From contig JAUIBR010000013.1 in the NCBI GenBank assembly GCA_030427705.1, positions 1 through 64,000 on the forward strand: DNA of 64,000 nucleotides, in the 5' to 3' direction. A program made the position numbers and the translations under genes. The stretch comes from a bacterium (GTDB lineage Bacteria; Myxococcota_A; Bradymonadia; Bradymonadales; Bradymonadaceae). The notes beneath the pieces were generated by a model that worked only from the letters and a program-made list of their open reading frames with translations, was not told the DNA's origin and did no database searches. Shown here one piece after another: positions 8,968 to 19,135 of this stretch (positions are counted from its first letter, which is position 1; each line of letters begins with the position of its first letter).

Positions 8968-9702
8968 ATGATCTCGATTAAGCGAACGGTTCTGGTTTTA
9001 TTCTTGGCATTGTTGGCGGGTTGCGCGTTTGAGGAATTGGAAGATCCGGATCCGGGCATCTTCGATCCAAACAACGATAACAACGATAACAACGTTAACA
9101 ATGCCAACAATCTGAACAATCTGAACAGCCTGACCAACCTGAATAACGTGTTGAACAACCTGAATATCAGGCCCAACAACGTTAACAACTCGAACAACGC
9201 GAACAATACGAACAACACGAACAGTTCAAACAACAGCAACAACGCGAATAACAATAACAATGTCATCACTCGTGGTGATGTGTGTCAGAACGGTCAGGCT
9301 CCCCGGGCAGATTTCTGCAATGTCGTCACTCAGGACGATTGCGCACAAGGATATTGCGATCTGACCCTCCAGAACTGTGATGCAGGTACTCCGGACGATT
9401 GCCCAGCCGGCGATTCTTGCGGTGATACAGGCCCCTTCACAAACATCTGCCTTGATCCCGTCGGTAACGCGGATCTGATTCCCCAGTGTGTTGGGCTTAC
9501 TCGCGGAACGGCTGGCCCGGGCGAGGCCTGTGGGGGCAATGTTTCCTGCCGACCGGGCTTGAACTGTGCGATGGGCACGTGCCAACGCTACTGCCAAATC
9601 GACACTGGTTTGGGATGTCCAACCGACCAATTCTGCCTCGCACGTCCGGGAATGGAACGTTATGGATTTGGCTTCTGCGTTCCGATGTGCCCCAGCAATT
9701 GA
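8968..9702 (+). CDS. Asn-linker Cys-rich lipoprotein
   Basis: The product is 244 residues from the ATG at 8968. Signal MISIKRTVLVLFLALLAGC ends in lipobox LAGC (Cys19). An unusually long Asn-rich linker (about residues 33-92; NNDNNDNNVNNANN and variants) tethers a globular C-terminal domain of about 145 residues with about 17 cysteines (ADFCNVVTQDDCAQGYCDL, GLNCAMGTCQRYCQ, CPTDQFCLARPG). The linker resembles that of the copper monooxygenase lipoprotein at 5076, suggesting both are exposed away from the membrane. The folded domain is not recognised; a disulfide-rich binding module is the cautious reading. It may be read through towards the giant gene at 9936. Confidence 0.75.
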   Translation: MISIKRTVLVLFLALLAGCAFEELEDPDPGIFDPNNDNNDNNVNNANNLNNLNSLTNLNNVLNNLNIRPNNVNNSNNANNTNNTNSSNNSNNANNNNNVITRGDVCQNGQAPRADFCNVVTQDDCAQGYCDLTLQNCDAGTPDDCPAGDSCGDTGPFTNICLDPVGNADLIPQCVGLTRGTAGPGEACGGNVSCRPGLNCAMGTCQRYCQIDTGLGCPTDQFCLARPGMERYGFGFCVPMCPSN

Positions 9703-9935
9703 GCGATCTCTGCGAAGACGGACACACTTCTCCACAGTCAGATCTCTATAACGTCGTCACTGCCCGTCCGGAGACACCTTCGGTTTGTGCATGGATTTTT
9801 GCCCTTGATGGGCCAGTTACGAAATCACGCCGCAAGCAATTGATCAAAGCAGGGATTTTTGAGAGACTCGCTGTACTTGATTCGCACTTAAAATCTGGGA
9901 TGTGATTGACCACTCGTGGGTCGTTCGGGGATGTA

Positions 9936-12900
9936 ATGAACAAACGCTTTGTGTTGGTGGCACTGCTGTGTGTGCTGTTTCCGGCTGTTTCGATTGGCCA
10001 AGTGCCGTTCTCGACGACGCCAACCTATATCGGCAACGAAGACACACGTTGGGTGGAGGGCATCGATGTTAACCGCGATGGTTTCGACGATATTGGCGGC
10101 GTCCTTGATGCGGGGGGGGATACCGAAGCCGCCATCATGGTCGGCACAGGTTGGGCGGCGTTAACCTACTACACTCTAATCGGGGGTGATGATTCGCTCG
10201 AGCAGGCGTCGTTTGCAGACTTCAACGAAGACGGTTGGCCCGACATGTACGCTCGATACAATGGATTGGGGCAAGGGTTCTACGTTTGGTATCACACCGA
10301 GAACACGACTCCTCCGTACTATTCGGGGACACCGACCTTCACCACAGGGACCTCGTTCTTCAATCAGATCCACCATGGCGATGTGGATGAAGATGGTTAC
10401 ATCGACATCATCACCTCCGACTTCCCTCCAACATTTTGGCGCGATACCGGCGGTGGCATGGCCCAATCGGTGAAGAGCTTCACGGGTGATCCTTTTGTAG
10501 GGGGAAGCGGAGATGCCATCGAAGTGGTCGACCTCAGCGGGGACGGCCTACCTGAGATCTATGTTGCAGGAGATGCCGGGCAGGGGACCTGGCGAATCGA
10601 ACACGATACTGCTGACGACTATTTTGTGACAGACCTGGGCATGTACAACAACGCCCAAGACTTTGTATCGGGCGACTTCGACGGTGATGGCGACACTGAC
10701 CTCGTTATTCTCGCCGGCGGTTTTGACAGGTTTGTTCGTAACAACGGTGGATTCTCGGTCACGCAACAGGCAATTTCTGGTGCAACGTCTGATACGAGTA
10801 TTCAGGGCGCTGTCGCAGACTTTAACCGGGATGGCCGCGACGATATTGCCGTCATCCAGCTCGCCCCTCCAGGCGTCACTCTCTACCGTGGCACACCCAC
10901 AGGGCCTACGTTTTGGGCTGCTTTGCCTGCACCATCAAACCCAGCCTCAATCGCTGTTTTGGATGAGAATCGCGATGGTGCCATGGATATCGTGGTTGGC
11001 CAAAATGGAGGCGGGATGTATTCGTATCGCAATCAAATCCTTCAACCTCCGGGGACGTGTGCGAGCGGATCAAACTCCGCGTGCTACCCCAACCAACGGT
11101 GTGTGGCTGGCGCTTGTGTCCAGCGTGCCGGTTATTCGTCATTCGTCGACACGGCCGGTGCCGAAAACCCTACACAGTTTGAGTTCGGCGACGTCAACCA
11201 GGACGGTTGGCTCGATGCTGTCGTCAGCTACAGCGCGTCGGCAGGTAACCCGACGGCCTATGTTCACTTTGGCGACGGGAGCGGCCTGACGGCCCCGAAC
11301 TATACGGCTTTCGACCTGACACACGCTGGTGAGACGTCAAAAGACATCGACCTCTCCGACTGTGACCTTGACGGGGATTTAGATGCACTCCTAGTCCACC
11401 AGGTCGGGGTGGACCGGGCCGTCAGTGTGTACAAATACGATGGCGCGATGTTCACCTTTAGCGACAACATCCAAGGAACGACGACCTACACGCGTGCGAT
11501 TTGGACTGACGTAAACAGCGATGGCTGGCCAGATATCATCACGGGTTCAGACAGCGACCCCACAACCCTGTTCTTGAATGGCGGCAATTGTGTCTTCAAT
11601 TTTGCTGCCCCCGACTGGACAGGCCCTGCGCTTCAAGTAGGCGCGTTGGCCGCTGGAAACATCAATGGAACAACCACACAGAATCCAACGGTTTTTTATG
11701 GGTACAACAACTCTGGAAACCTGCGTCGTTGGGATGGTGCGCAGATGCTTCAGATTGGGTCCGTCAGCTATCTGGGCAACACGAGCGGCGCGGTGTTTGG
11801 CGATTTCACTCGTGACGGTCGGCTGGACGTGGCGGTGTCTGCCAACGGTGGTCAACGCCGACTGACGATTTTGAGATCGACCGGAACCACGTCGCCAACA
11901 GTTGTCCCGTACGATGTACTTCAAATTGGCGGTGCTGATATCGAATCGGTTGATGCTGCGTCTGCAGTTGGTTCATCAGCGGCCGATCTTGTGGTCGTTG
12001 GCGGCAACAACGATTTCCATTTGTACCGCGACGGCAAAGGTGCCCTGATAAAGACTGGTGCATATCCCGGAACCTCGAGTGTCACCTACGACAACGTTCG
12101 ATTTGGAGACGTGAATGGCGATGGAACACAAGACTTCGCCGCCATCAATGTTGGGGACCAGGAGATCGATATCATCTACGGTCTTCCAAGGGTGTTTGGT
12201 TCAGAAGGCGTTTCGCTTCCGTTCCGCGCAACCAGCACTGAATGGGGGGACATCCAAACTCCGGTCGGTAACTGGCCTGAAGTAGTCTATCGACACGGTG
12301 TTACGAACCTCTTCCACTTTCTTCGCAACAATATCACCGATTTTTCGGGAGCTCCGAACACAATCGCGGCGGTGGCAGGGGCAGCAGACTACAAGCTGGC
12401 GGATATCAACTCAGACGGCATTCTTGACCTGATCATTGTCGAAACAAACCAACAGGACTACTTCGCGCTGGGTAACACAAGCGGCGGATTTGATGGATTG
12501 CGGGCCATTGGTGGTGCAGGATTGTCATCACGTGTTGTCGCTCCTATCGACTTCGACAACGACGGCGACATGGACATTATCATCGGCACTAACGGACAGT
12601 TGGTGTCCTTTGAGTATGACCACACTACCAACAACTATGGGCCTCAAACAGGGGTCGAGAACCCCACTATTCAATTCAGCGATATCGAGGTCGCAGACTT
12701 TGACGCTGACGGTGATCTGGACTTCCTGGCAACAGGGTTCGCTTCCCAGACGTTCTCGCGACTGTACGAGAACGACGGTACCGGCTCGTTCAACCCTATC
12801 TGGACCGCACCCGCCGACAACTACAACGATGCTGCGTTGTTGGATTTCAACCAAGACGGGTTTGTCGACATCGTCTATGCCGTTGTTGGTGGCGGAAACC

Positions 12901-15900
12901 GGACATTCCGGAGCTTGGCTGGTACGAACTTCACACCCGTTGCGACAACGAACGGTTCCCCATTGGAATCAAGCGAATCCACAAAATCCGTCGTTACGGG
13001 GGACCTAACGGGAGATGGGCGCCGAGAGGTGGTCTTTGGATCTGATGCTGGCCCTATCCGAGCATACACTGTCTCGAACGGGGGGTTCTTTGACCAAATC
13101 TGGTCCACTGAACGGGAAAACTATGTGGTGGTTCCTGATGTAAATCTGGTCGATATCGATACAGATGGCGATCTGGATCTCATTGCAAGCTTTGGCGCAT
13201 CTGAGGATGTTCGTTTGTTCCGAAACTCCACGATTTCATCTCGCAAATACAAGAGCGGTGCCACTGCGCAGATGCGCCACGTCACGGCTAATCACGACAG
13301 TTTTGCTGTTCTGAATCGACCTGGTGGCGGTGCGAATTCGCGCGACTATGCGTCGGCGAAGATTCTGGACGCAGATGATCCGGTCCCGATCTCATTCACG
13401 TTGTTTGACCGTGACAATGACTCAGTCCCACGCGTTCTATTTGAACTCTCTGAGAACTACGGTCCGTGGTCTCCCATCACGGTGAGTGGAAACACAACGA
13501 ATCTGCCAGCGACCGTCCAAGGGCAGATTCATGGGGTGACATGGGACCCAATGGGTCAAGAGTTGATTGACGCAAGAATCAGGATCCGTGTGATCCAGGG
13601 TTCTACGGCGAAATCCGGCGGCCACATCATATCGGCGCACACCTCGACCATTAGCCCCAACTTCCGGACACAAATCCTTGATTGCAATCCGATGTGTCTG
13701 GCTGGCGAGACGTGTGTTGAGGGTAACTGTGTTCAAGACTGCCCATGCGGCACAGACGTATGCTTGACCAATAACACCTGTGCGCCAACGACGGCTGGGA
13801 TGTGTGCGTTCCACTCCGATTGTCCAGGAACTGAGTCCTGCTATCTCGGTCAGTGTTATGACCCTTGCTCGAGCATCACGTGTCCAACCGGACAAGTCTG
13901 CTACCAGAGCGCCTGCTACAGTGCTTGCATTGATGACGGCGACTGCTCACCACCATTCTCGTGTTTCGAGAACCGTTGCACGGACGACCCATGCGCGTCC
14001 GTTGAGTGTCCTGACACCCAAACTTGTTTCGGTGGTGCGTGTTTCAATATCTGTACAACATCCGCTGAGTGCGGTGGCAACACCTGCTATGAGTCGGGTA
14101 CCGACGATCGCTGCGCCGACGATCCTTGCCGAGATATTCAGTGCCCGTCAGGCCAGTCGTGCTATCTGGGTGGATGCTACCCAAGCTGTGTGGATGACGG
14201 CGACTGCACGCCACCAAACCTTTGCTTCGATGGGATCTGCACGGAAGACCCTTGTGCATCCACCACGTGCCCTGTGGGCCAGATCTGTTACGAAGGTGGT
14301 TGTTACACGGCATGTGCCAACTCAGCCGAGTGTACCCCTCCAGAGGAATGCTATGATGCAACGCGATGTGCCTCGGACCCATGTGATGGAATTCTCTGCC
14401 CATCGGGCCAATCCTGCTACCAAGGCGCTTGCTTCAGCTCATGTGCCGACGATGGGGATTGCACCCCACCCAACTATTGCTTCGATGGTCGATGCACAGA
14501 CGACCCCTGCGCTGGGGTTCAATGTCCTGACGGCCAGTTCTGCTACGAGGGTGGTTGCTTCATTGGTTGCACAGGTGACACGGACTGCACACCGCCGGAG
14601 CAGTGTTGGACAAATCGCTGTGCTGTCGACCCTTGCGATAACATAGGCTGTCCAGCCGGACAGGTTTGTTACCAAGGTGGCTGTTATCCTAACTGTGGAG
14701 ATGATGCGGATTGCACACCACCAGCCGTTTGTTACGACGGTCGATGCAGTGATGACCCTTGTGCTGGCGTCGAATGTCCAATCGGTGAAATCTGCGTGGG
14801 TGGAACTTGCCACACTGGATGTGCGTTCAACACCGACTGCCCGAATTATCAGGGCCAGGGGTCGGTGTTCACCGATGTCGCTGGCGGAACCAACACCTTG
14901 GTTTCAGGCTCCAAAGAAGGCGGAGTCAACATGAATGACTTCAACAACGATGGTTGTTTGGACTTGATTGTGGGCTCGTCATCCTTCCTGAATCACATTC
15001 ATTTCGATAATGACTGTAACTTCCCAGATCCAATCTTCACGCCAAAGTCACAGTGCGACCGACCACACTTCTATCGTCGAACGCGGCCACGCTCGAACGT
15101 CAGTGGTGACCTGAACCACGACGGTTGGCCAGACTACGTGCGAAATGACAGCACGTTCGTGCAGATCTACCTCAACGACCAAACTGGCCGATTCCTTTAC
15201 AACCCCAACGGTTCGAACCCGAACTGTCCGGCCACAGCCCTCACGGACTGGTCGCCAGGCGGTGGCCACACCGTGTATTCGGGAACGCGTTTCGGAAATG
15301 GAATCAACGCCGAAGGGGTCATTCTCATCGACTACGATGGTGACAAAGACCTTGACATCTTCATCGAAGACGACGGCGATGGCCTGATTGTGATGCGCAA
15401 TAATATCTGCTCGGGCGGAGTCTGCGGGCCGCCATCGTCATTCAGTATGACAGAGATCAATGCAGGCTCGATTGGGATCAGCACGGCCTTCTCAAACGGC
15501 GATTACTGCGCAGTCGCAGACATCGATGTCGATGGAGATGTCGACTTCCTTTGCCGCGAGCCAGGTAGCGTTCGTGACCTGTACATCAACAACGGCGCAG
15601 GCGGGTTTGTTGGGTCCTCGACATTCAACCAGAGCGCCAGCAACAACAAAGGCGGGGCTGCATTCTGCGACTTCGATAACGACGGCGACTTCGACCTGTT
15701 CTGGACCGACAACGGGACAAACCAGATTTGGGAGCAGACCGCACCAAACACCTGGTCGGCTACAGGCGAGCCCGCAGCATCCTCTGGGGTGTCACTGCCG
15801 AACAACATCGATGGCGTGGTCTGCGGCGATGTCGACAACGACGGCGACGTCGACCTTTTCCTGACCGCTTCAGGAGACGACTACCTCTTCCTGAATCGCT

Positions 15901-18900
15901 CGTCTGGCGGTGTTTGGGACTTCAACAACGATAATTTGGGAATCACCGGAGATGACGACGGCGAAGGCGTCGTCATGGGCGACTACGACCGAAGCGGCTC
16001 TCTGGATATCTTCATCAACCAATACGACACGCAGTTCTGGGAGAACCCGCGAACAGACGATCGGTACTTGATGATCCGAGCTTTGGTTGACCTTGGCGGT
16101 GGAGTTACCCGCGACGGGATCGGCGCGACCATCACTATTCGTGACGCCGACGGTGCAATCTTGGGCCTTCGTGAGGTCAACGGTGGCCGCGGTCATGGCT
16201 CGCAGGACCCAAGTCTTGTTCACTATGGCCTGCCATATGGCGCAAACGTCCCATACTCACTCACGGTTCAATACCCACATGGTCCAACCGTCGAGAAGTG
16301 CATCGTTCCTTCTTCAATCAGCGGTTATCAACAGATCGAGATTACAGACACCGACAGTGATGATTTGACCTCCTGCGCCGCTGCTGGAGCTTGGACATCG
16401 CTCATCGAACTCCCGAGTGCCGGTGAGTTCTGCTTCACCGACCACTGCGCCGAAACCGAGTGTGATGGTATCCAATGTGGATCGGAATTTGTGTGCTTCG
16501 GGGGTAACTGCAAAGAAAGCTGCACGACTAGCTTCACCTGTCCAGCGGGTGAGATCTGCGACAATGGCGTGTGCGTTAACTCAGGCGACCCTGCTTGTGA
16601 CGGAACAAACTTCAATTGCCCCACCAACTGGGAGTGTATCGGCGGCGAGTGCTTCCCACTCTGCGAGGACGACGGTGACTGTAGTCCAGGGGAGATCTGC
16701 TACAACGGTATCTGCACCGACACGAGCTGTGGAACCGTTGCTTGTGGGCCCGGCGAAGTCTGTCATCAGGGTGTTTGCTTCGGTGTGTGCGCGGTGGATT
16801 CCGACTGCCCGGCAGGAGAGAACTGCTATGAGGGTCGCTGCGCGACCGACGGCTGTCAGGCACTTACGGTCAACTACGATGCGGACTTCCTGTTCCGCAA
16901 ACTGGGCCGAACCGTCACTGCATACCAAGCCTCAACCGCATGGTTCTGGCCGCGTCCTGTTGATGGTGCGGGTACGGTCTCTTCCTATGTCGCGCTTTCG
17001 GGCGGTACTTCAACAAATCCGGACGTTCCTTCTCCTGGAAAAGCCCGTGTTGTGCTCTACCTCGACCCGACCGAAAACAACGGAAGCAATCCTCTGGGTC
17101 GCTACATGCTCTGGCTCCAACACGGTGCCAGCGTTGGGCAAGGGGCTGCATCTGCCACATATCGAGTCCGGCTTGATGATCCTTCCACCGATGACCCAAG
17201 TGTAATCTTGGATGATGACGCAGAAGGCTTCCGCGTACTCGACACCTACAATTGGGTGATTCAAGCCCAAGCAACAAGCGGTGCAAACGATACAGGTGGT
17301 GTCGTGATCGGGCCCATCGATGCTGAACGAAACAACAACTGGACCATTCAAATCGATGCCGCGTTTGCCGGCGATATCACGGACTGGGAGTTCTGGAACG
17401 CAGATGGTCAAATCGTACCGCTCAAGATGGGTGAAACCCTTATGATACGGGCAGGTGACTTCAACATCACCGACCCCATCATCGGTCCGGATTCATACAT
17501 GCCATGTGTGTCAAATCGGCGCGGCTACCGCGGGAATTGCCGCCGCGGCTTCGGTTACTGCAACAACGAACGCGGCTTGGTGTGTCAGCCGACAGTCGCG
17601 CAGTGGCGTTATGAGATTTGTGACGGCGAGGACAACGACTGTGACGGATTCGTGGATGAACGCGTGGCCCTGCCACAGCCCGAGTACCGCCAAAACACCG
17701 GCGATGCATGGCTGACGTGGCTTACCCATGACACCAATCAACACGTCGGTGATTCGATGAACTACACCGCATACGGCAGCGATGACCGCTCAGGCGGAAC
17801 CAACATCACAACAGTTGACGGTCCGATCCAGCAGATCGACAAAAACGTCACGTTGTTCCATCGAAACTTGTCTGACGGTGCTGTCACACTCATCTCCGCG
17901 AACGGGCGACCCACTACTGGTGCGGCCGCTGATCCATATGGCGACTACGACGCTCAAATGCGATTCGGATTCGACGATACGGAAGACGACAACGGAAACC
18001 TCATCAACGCTAACTCTATCGATGAGGCATACATCGCCTGGTATGACGACCGTGAACCCGGAGATGATGTCGACGGCTCCAGTACGTCCGATAAACTTCC
18101 TGAATGGGAAACGACCAACCGATTTGACGTTGAATGGAAGGTCGAACAAGTCGGAAGTGGCGCAACAGCATACCGCGATTCTGACACGGTCGCGGTTCGC
18201 GCCGCGTGGTTGGGCAACACGCGTGAGCGTGCATACACCGAGTCTCGCCTGAGCTGGGAAAAAGACGACGATGATGACTACGACGACGCAAACGAGTTCC
18301 GATGGGACTTGTATGCACCCACACTCCCGAATCGTAGCCTGAAGAAAGGTAGCGACCTCCAATGGCGAGTGCGGCCGGTCACCGAAGGCGCATCAGCCTG
18401 TTTGTCGTCAACTACAACGTTGGCTGGCTGCAGTCTTGGTCGTTACCAGTGCCGCGCCGGGGCAATCATTTGCGGACCTGCGAACGATGCAGTTTGTAAC
18501 CAATGCTCGGACTTCGATGGTGACGGTTGGCCAGGGCACGACCCCGTATTCTGTCCATCTGGTCGTGACTGCAATGACAACGACCCCAATACCAACCCAG
18601 ATGCACCAGAGTCATGTGATGGATTCGATAACGATTGCGACGGGGTCATCGATGTCAAGGATGATGACGAATACATGGCGTTCTGGGGCGAAGCCCGTCC
18701 TGGTACGGCGGCGAACTGCCCAACTGGCTCGCGATGTGGACCGGCTGAATGTAACTACAATCTGACTTGTGTTTGTGAGAACGGAGGCACGGGAAGTGAT
18801 TGTCTCTGTGGTGAAAGTTTGGAGGAACCTGAGAACTTCACGCCAGTTTCAACCGATTTAGCAAACGACGGAGCACAAGAAGCGCCTCCTAGCAATGATG

Positions 18901-19034
18901 ATGCCGACTTCAGTGATCCACAGGCAGCATGCACTTCTGCAGGGACGAATGCGGGATCGAACTATGCACTAATTGCATATCTGATGATGGTCGGTTGGGT
19001 TGTCCGGCGGAGACAACACAAGAAAAGCAAATAA
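9936..19034 (+). CDS. Giant secreted FG-GAP / Cys-rich / ASPIC surface protein (paralogue A)
   Basis: The product is 3032 residues. Order by residue: signal peptide 1-21; FG-GAP/VCBS propeller blades with Ca-binding DxDxDG motifs (DFNEDGWPDM, DVDEDGYID, DFDGDGDTD), about 35-1110; a beta-sandwich-like stretch, about 1110-1242; Cys-rich repeats, about 1250-1635; a second FG-GAP block to about 2035; an ASPIC/UnbV domain, about 2040-2142 (GIGATITIRD, REVNGGRGHGSQDP, VHYGLP); more Cys-rich repeats; a beta-rich domain of unknown type, about 2310-2525. MopE-type motifs follow (CDGEDNDCDGFVDE, about 2562; CDGFDNDCDGVID, about 2890). The end (ACTS, hydrophobic helix, RRRQHKK) resembles a MYXO-CTERM sorting tail. 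It is the first of three tandem paralogues and is probably cell-surface displayed. The role is unknown; adhesion or metal/Ca binding is inferred. The ATG is chosen by the signal peptide. Confidence 0.85.
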   Translation: MNKRFVLVALLCVLFPAVSIGQVPFSTTPTYIGNEDTRWVEGIDVNRDGFDDIGGVLDAGGDTEAAIMVGTGWAALTYYTLIGGDDSLEQASFADFNEDGWPDMYARYNGLGQGFYVWYHTENTTPPYYSGTPTFTTGTSFFNQIHHGDVDEDGYIDIITSDFPPTFWRDTGGGMAQSVKSFTGDPFVGGSGDAIEVVDLSGDGLPEIYVAGDAGQGTWRIEHDTADDYFVTDLGMYNNAQDFVSGDFDGDGDTDLVILAGGFDRFVRNNGGFSVTQQAISGATSDTSIQGAVADFNRDGRDDIAVIQLAPPGVTLYRGTPTGPTFWAALPAPSNPASIAVLDENRDGAMDIVVGQNGGGMYSYRNQILQPPGTCASGSNSACYPNQRCVAGACVQRAGYSSFVDTAGAENPTQFEFGDVNQDGWLDAVVSYSASAGNPTAYVHFGDGSGLTAPNYTAFDLTHAGETSKDIDLSDCDLDGDLDALLVHQVGVDRAVSVYKYDGAMFTFSDNIQGTTTYTRAIWTDVNSDGWPDIITGSDSDPTTLFLNGGNCVFNFAAPDWTGPALQVGALAAGNINGTTTQNPTVFYGYNNSGNLRRWDGAQMLQIGSVSYLGNTSGAVFGDFTRDGRLDVAVSANGGQRRLTILRSTGTTSPTVVPYDVLQIGGADIESVDAASAVGSSAADLVVVGGNNDFHLYRDGKGALIKTGAYPGTSSVTYDNVRFGDVNGDGTQDFAAINVGDQEIDIIYGLPRVFGSEGVSLPFRATSTEWGDIQTPVGNWPEVVYRHGVTNLFHFLRNNITDFSGAPNTIAAVAGAADYKLADINSDGILDLIIVETNQQDYFALGNTSGGFDGLRAIGGAGLSSRVVAPIDFDNDGDMDIIIGTNGQLVSFEYDHTTNNYGPQTGVENPTIQFSDIEVADFDADGDLDFLATGFASQTFSRLYENDGTGSFNPIWTAPADNYNDAALLDFNQDGFVDIVYAVVGGGNRTFRSLAGTNFTPVATTNGSPLESSESTKSVVTGDLTGDGRREVVFGSDAGPIRAYTVSNGGFFDQIWSTERENYVVVPDVNLVDIDTDGDLDLIASFGASEDVRLFRNSTISSRKYKSGATAQMRHVTANHDSFAVLNRPGGGANSRDYASAKILDADDPVPISFTLFDRDNDSVPRVLFELSENYGPWSPITVSGNTTNLPATVQGQIHGVTWDPMGQELIDARIRIRVIQGSTAKSGGHIISAHTSTISPNFRTQILDCNPMCLAGETCVEGNCVQDCPCGTDVCLTNNTCAPTTAGMCAFHSDCPGTESCYLGQCYDPCSSITCPTGQVCYQSACYSACIDDGDCSPPFSCFENRCTDDPCASVECPDTQTCFGGACFNICTTSAECGGNTCYESGTDDRCADDPCRDIQCPSGQSCYLGGCYPSCVDDGDCTPPNLCFDGICTEDPCASTTCPVGQICYEGGCYTACANSAECTPPEECYDATRCASDPCDGILCPSGQSCYQGACFSSCADDGDCTPPNYCFDGRCTDDPCAGVQCPDGQFCYEGGCFIGCTGDTDCTPPEQCWTNRCAVDPCDNIGCPAGQVCYQGGCYPNCGDDADCTPPAVCYDGRCSDDPCAGVECPIGEICVGGTCHTGCAFNTDCPNYQGQGSVFTDVAGGTNTLVSGSKEGGVNMNDFNNDGCLDLIVGSSSFLNHIHFDNDCNFPDPIFTPKSQCDRPHFYRRTRPRSNVSGDLNHDGWPDYVRNDSTFVQIYLNDQTGRFLYNPNGSNPNCPATALTDWSPGGGHTVYSGTRFGNGINAEGVILIDYDGDKDLDIFIEDDGDGLIVMRNNICSGGVCGPPSSFSMTEINAGSIGISTAFSNGDYCAVADIDVDGDVDFLCREPGSVRDLYINNGAGGFVGSSTFNQSASNNKGGAAFCDFDNDGDFDLFWTDNGTNQIWEQTAPNTWSATGEPAASSGVSLPNNIDGVVCGDVDNDGDVDLFLTASGDDYLFLNRSSGGVWDFNNDNLGITGDDDGEGVVMGDYDRSGSLDIFINQYDTQFWENPRTDDRYLMIRALVDLGGGVTRDGIGATITIRDADGAILGLREVNGGRGHGSQDPSLVHYGLPYGANVPYSLTVQYPHGPTVEKCIVPSSISGYQQIEITDTDSDDLTSCAAAGAWTSLIELPSAGEFCFTDHCAETECDGIQCGSEFVCFGGNCKESCTTSFTCPAGEICDNGVCVNSGDPACDGTNFNCPTNWECIGGECFPLCEDDGDCSPGEICYNGICTDTSCGTVACGPGEVCHQGVCFGVCAVDSDCPAGENCYEGRCATDGCQALTVNYDADFLFRKLGRTVTAYQASTAWFWPRPVDGAGTVSSYVALSGGTSTNPDVPSPGKARVVLYLDPTENNGSNPLGRYMLWLQHGASVGQGAASATYRVRLDDPSTDDPSVILDDDAEGFRVLDTYNWVIQAQATSGANDTGGVVIGPIDAERNNNWTIQIDAAFAGDITDWEFWNADGQIVPLKMGETLMIRAGDFNITDPIIGPDSYMPCVSNRRGYRGNCRRGFGYCNNERGLVCQPTVAQWRYEICDGEDNDCDGFVDERVALPQPEYRQNTGDAWLTWLTHDTNQHVGDSMNYTAYGSDDRSGGTNITTVDGPIQQIDKNVTLFHRNLSDGAVTLISANGRPTTGAAADPYGDYDAQMRFGFDDTEDDNGNLINANSIDEAYIAWYDDREPGDDVDGSSTSDKLPEWETTNRFDVEWKVEQVGSGATAYRDSDTVAVRAAWLGNTRERAYTESRLSWEKDDDDDYDDANEFRWDLYAPTLPNRSLKKGSDLQWRVRPVTEGASACLSSTTTLAGCSLGRYQCRAGAIICGPANDAVCNQCSDFDGDGWPGHDPVFCPSGRDCNDNDPNTNPDAPESCDGFDNDCDGVIDVKDDDEYMAFWGEARPGTAANCPTGSRCGPAECNYNLTCVCENGGTGSDCLCGESLEEPENFTPVSTDLANDGAQEAPPSNDDADFSDPQAACTSAGTNAGSNYALIAYLMMVGWVVRRRQHKKSK
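13858..14829 (+). repeat. Eight tandem ~42-residue Cys-rich repeats within paralogue A
   Basis: Seven full units and one C-terminal variant follow the pattern DPC-x4-CP-x-GQ-x-CY-x-G-x-CY-x2-C-x-DDGDCTPP-x2-C-x-DGRC. Each has eight cysteines, compatible with EGF-like or Dickkopf-like disulfide modules. Related arrays occur in paralogues B (about 22350-23160 and 23420-23780) and C (about 33950-34800 and 35040-35400). Confidence 0.85.
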
Positions 19035-19135
19035 AATTCAACCACTTAAGTCAATCCACCAACAAGATTGCGTGGTTTTTCGAATTTTGGTTTCCTGATA
19101 GTAGTGAGAATTCTCTGCTTCGTGGGAACCAATCA

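Noticed and set aside
9703-9935. Promoter for the giant-gene locus
   Set aside because: TTGATT and TTAAAAT are present but only about 7 bp apart, and no other well-spaced pair stood out, so no promoter is annotated.
13858-14829. Frameshift or assembly collapse in the repeat arrays of the giant genes
   Set aside because: Reading frames stay open through all repeats, and the units differ from each other at many positions, which argues against collapse or artificial duplication.
18929-19135. Longer start for paralogue B inside the end of paralogue A
   Set aside because: The extension overlaps gene A and places 69 non-signal residues before a textbook signal peptide that begins at 19136.
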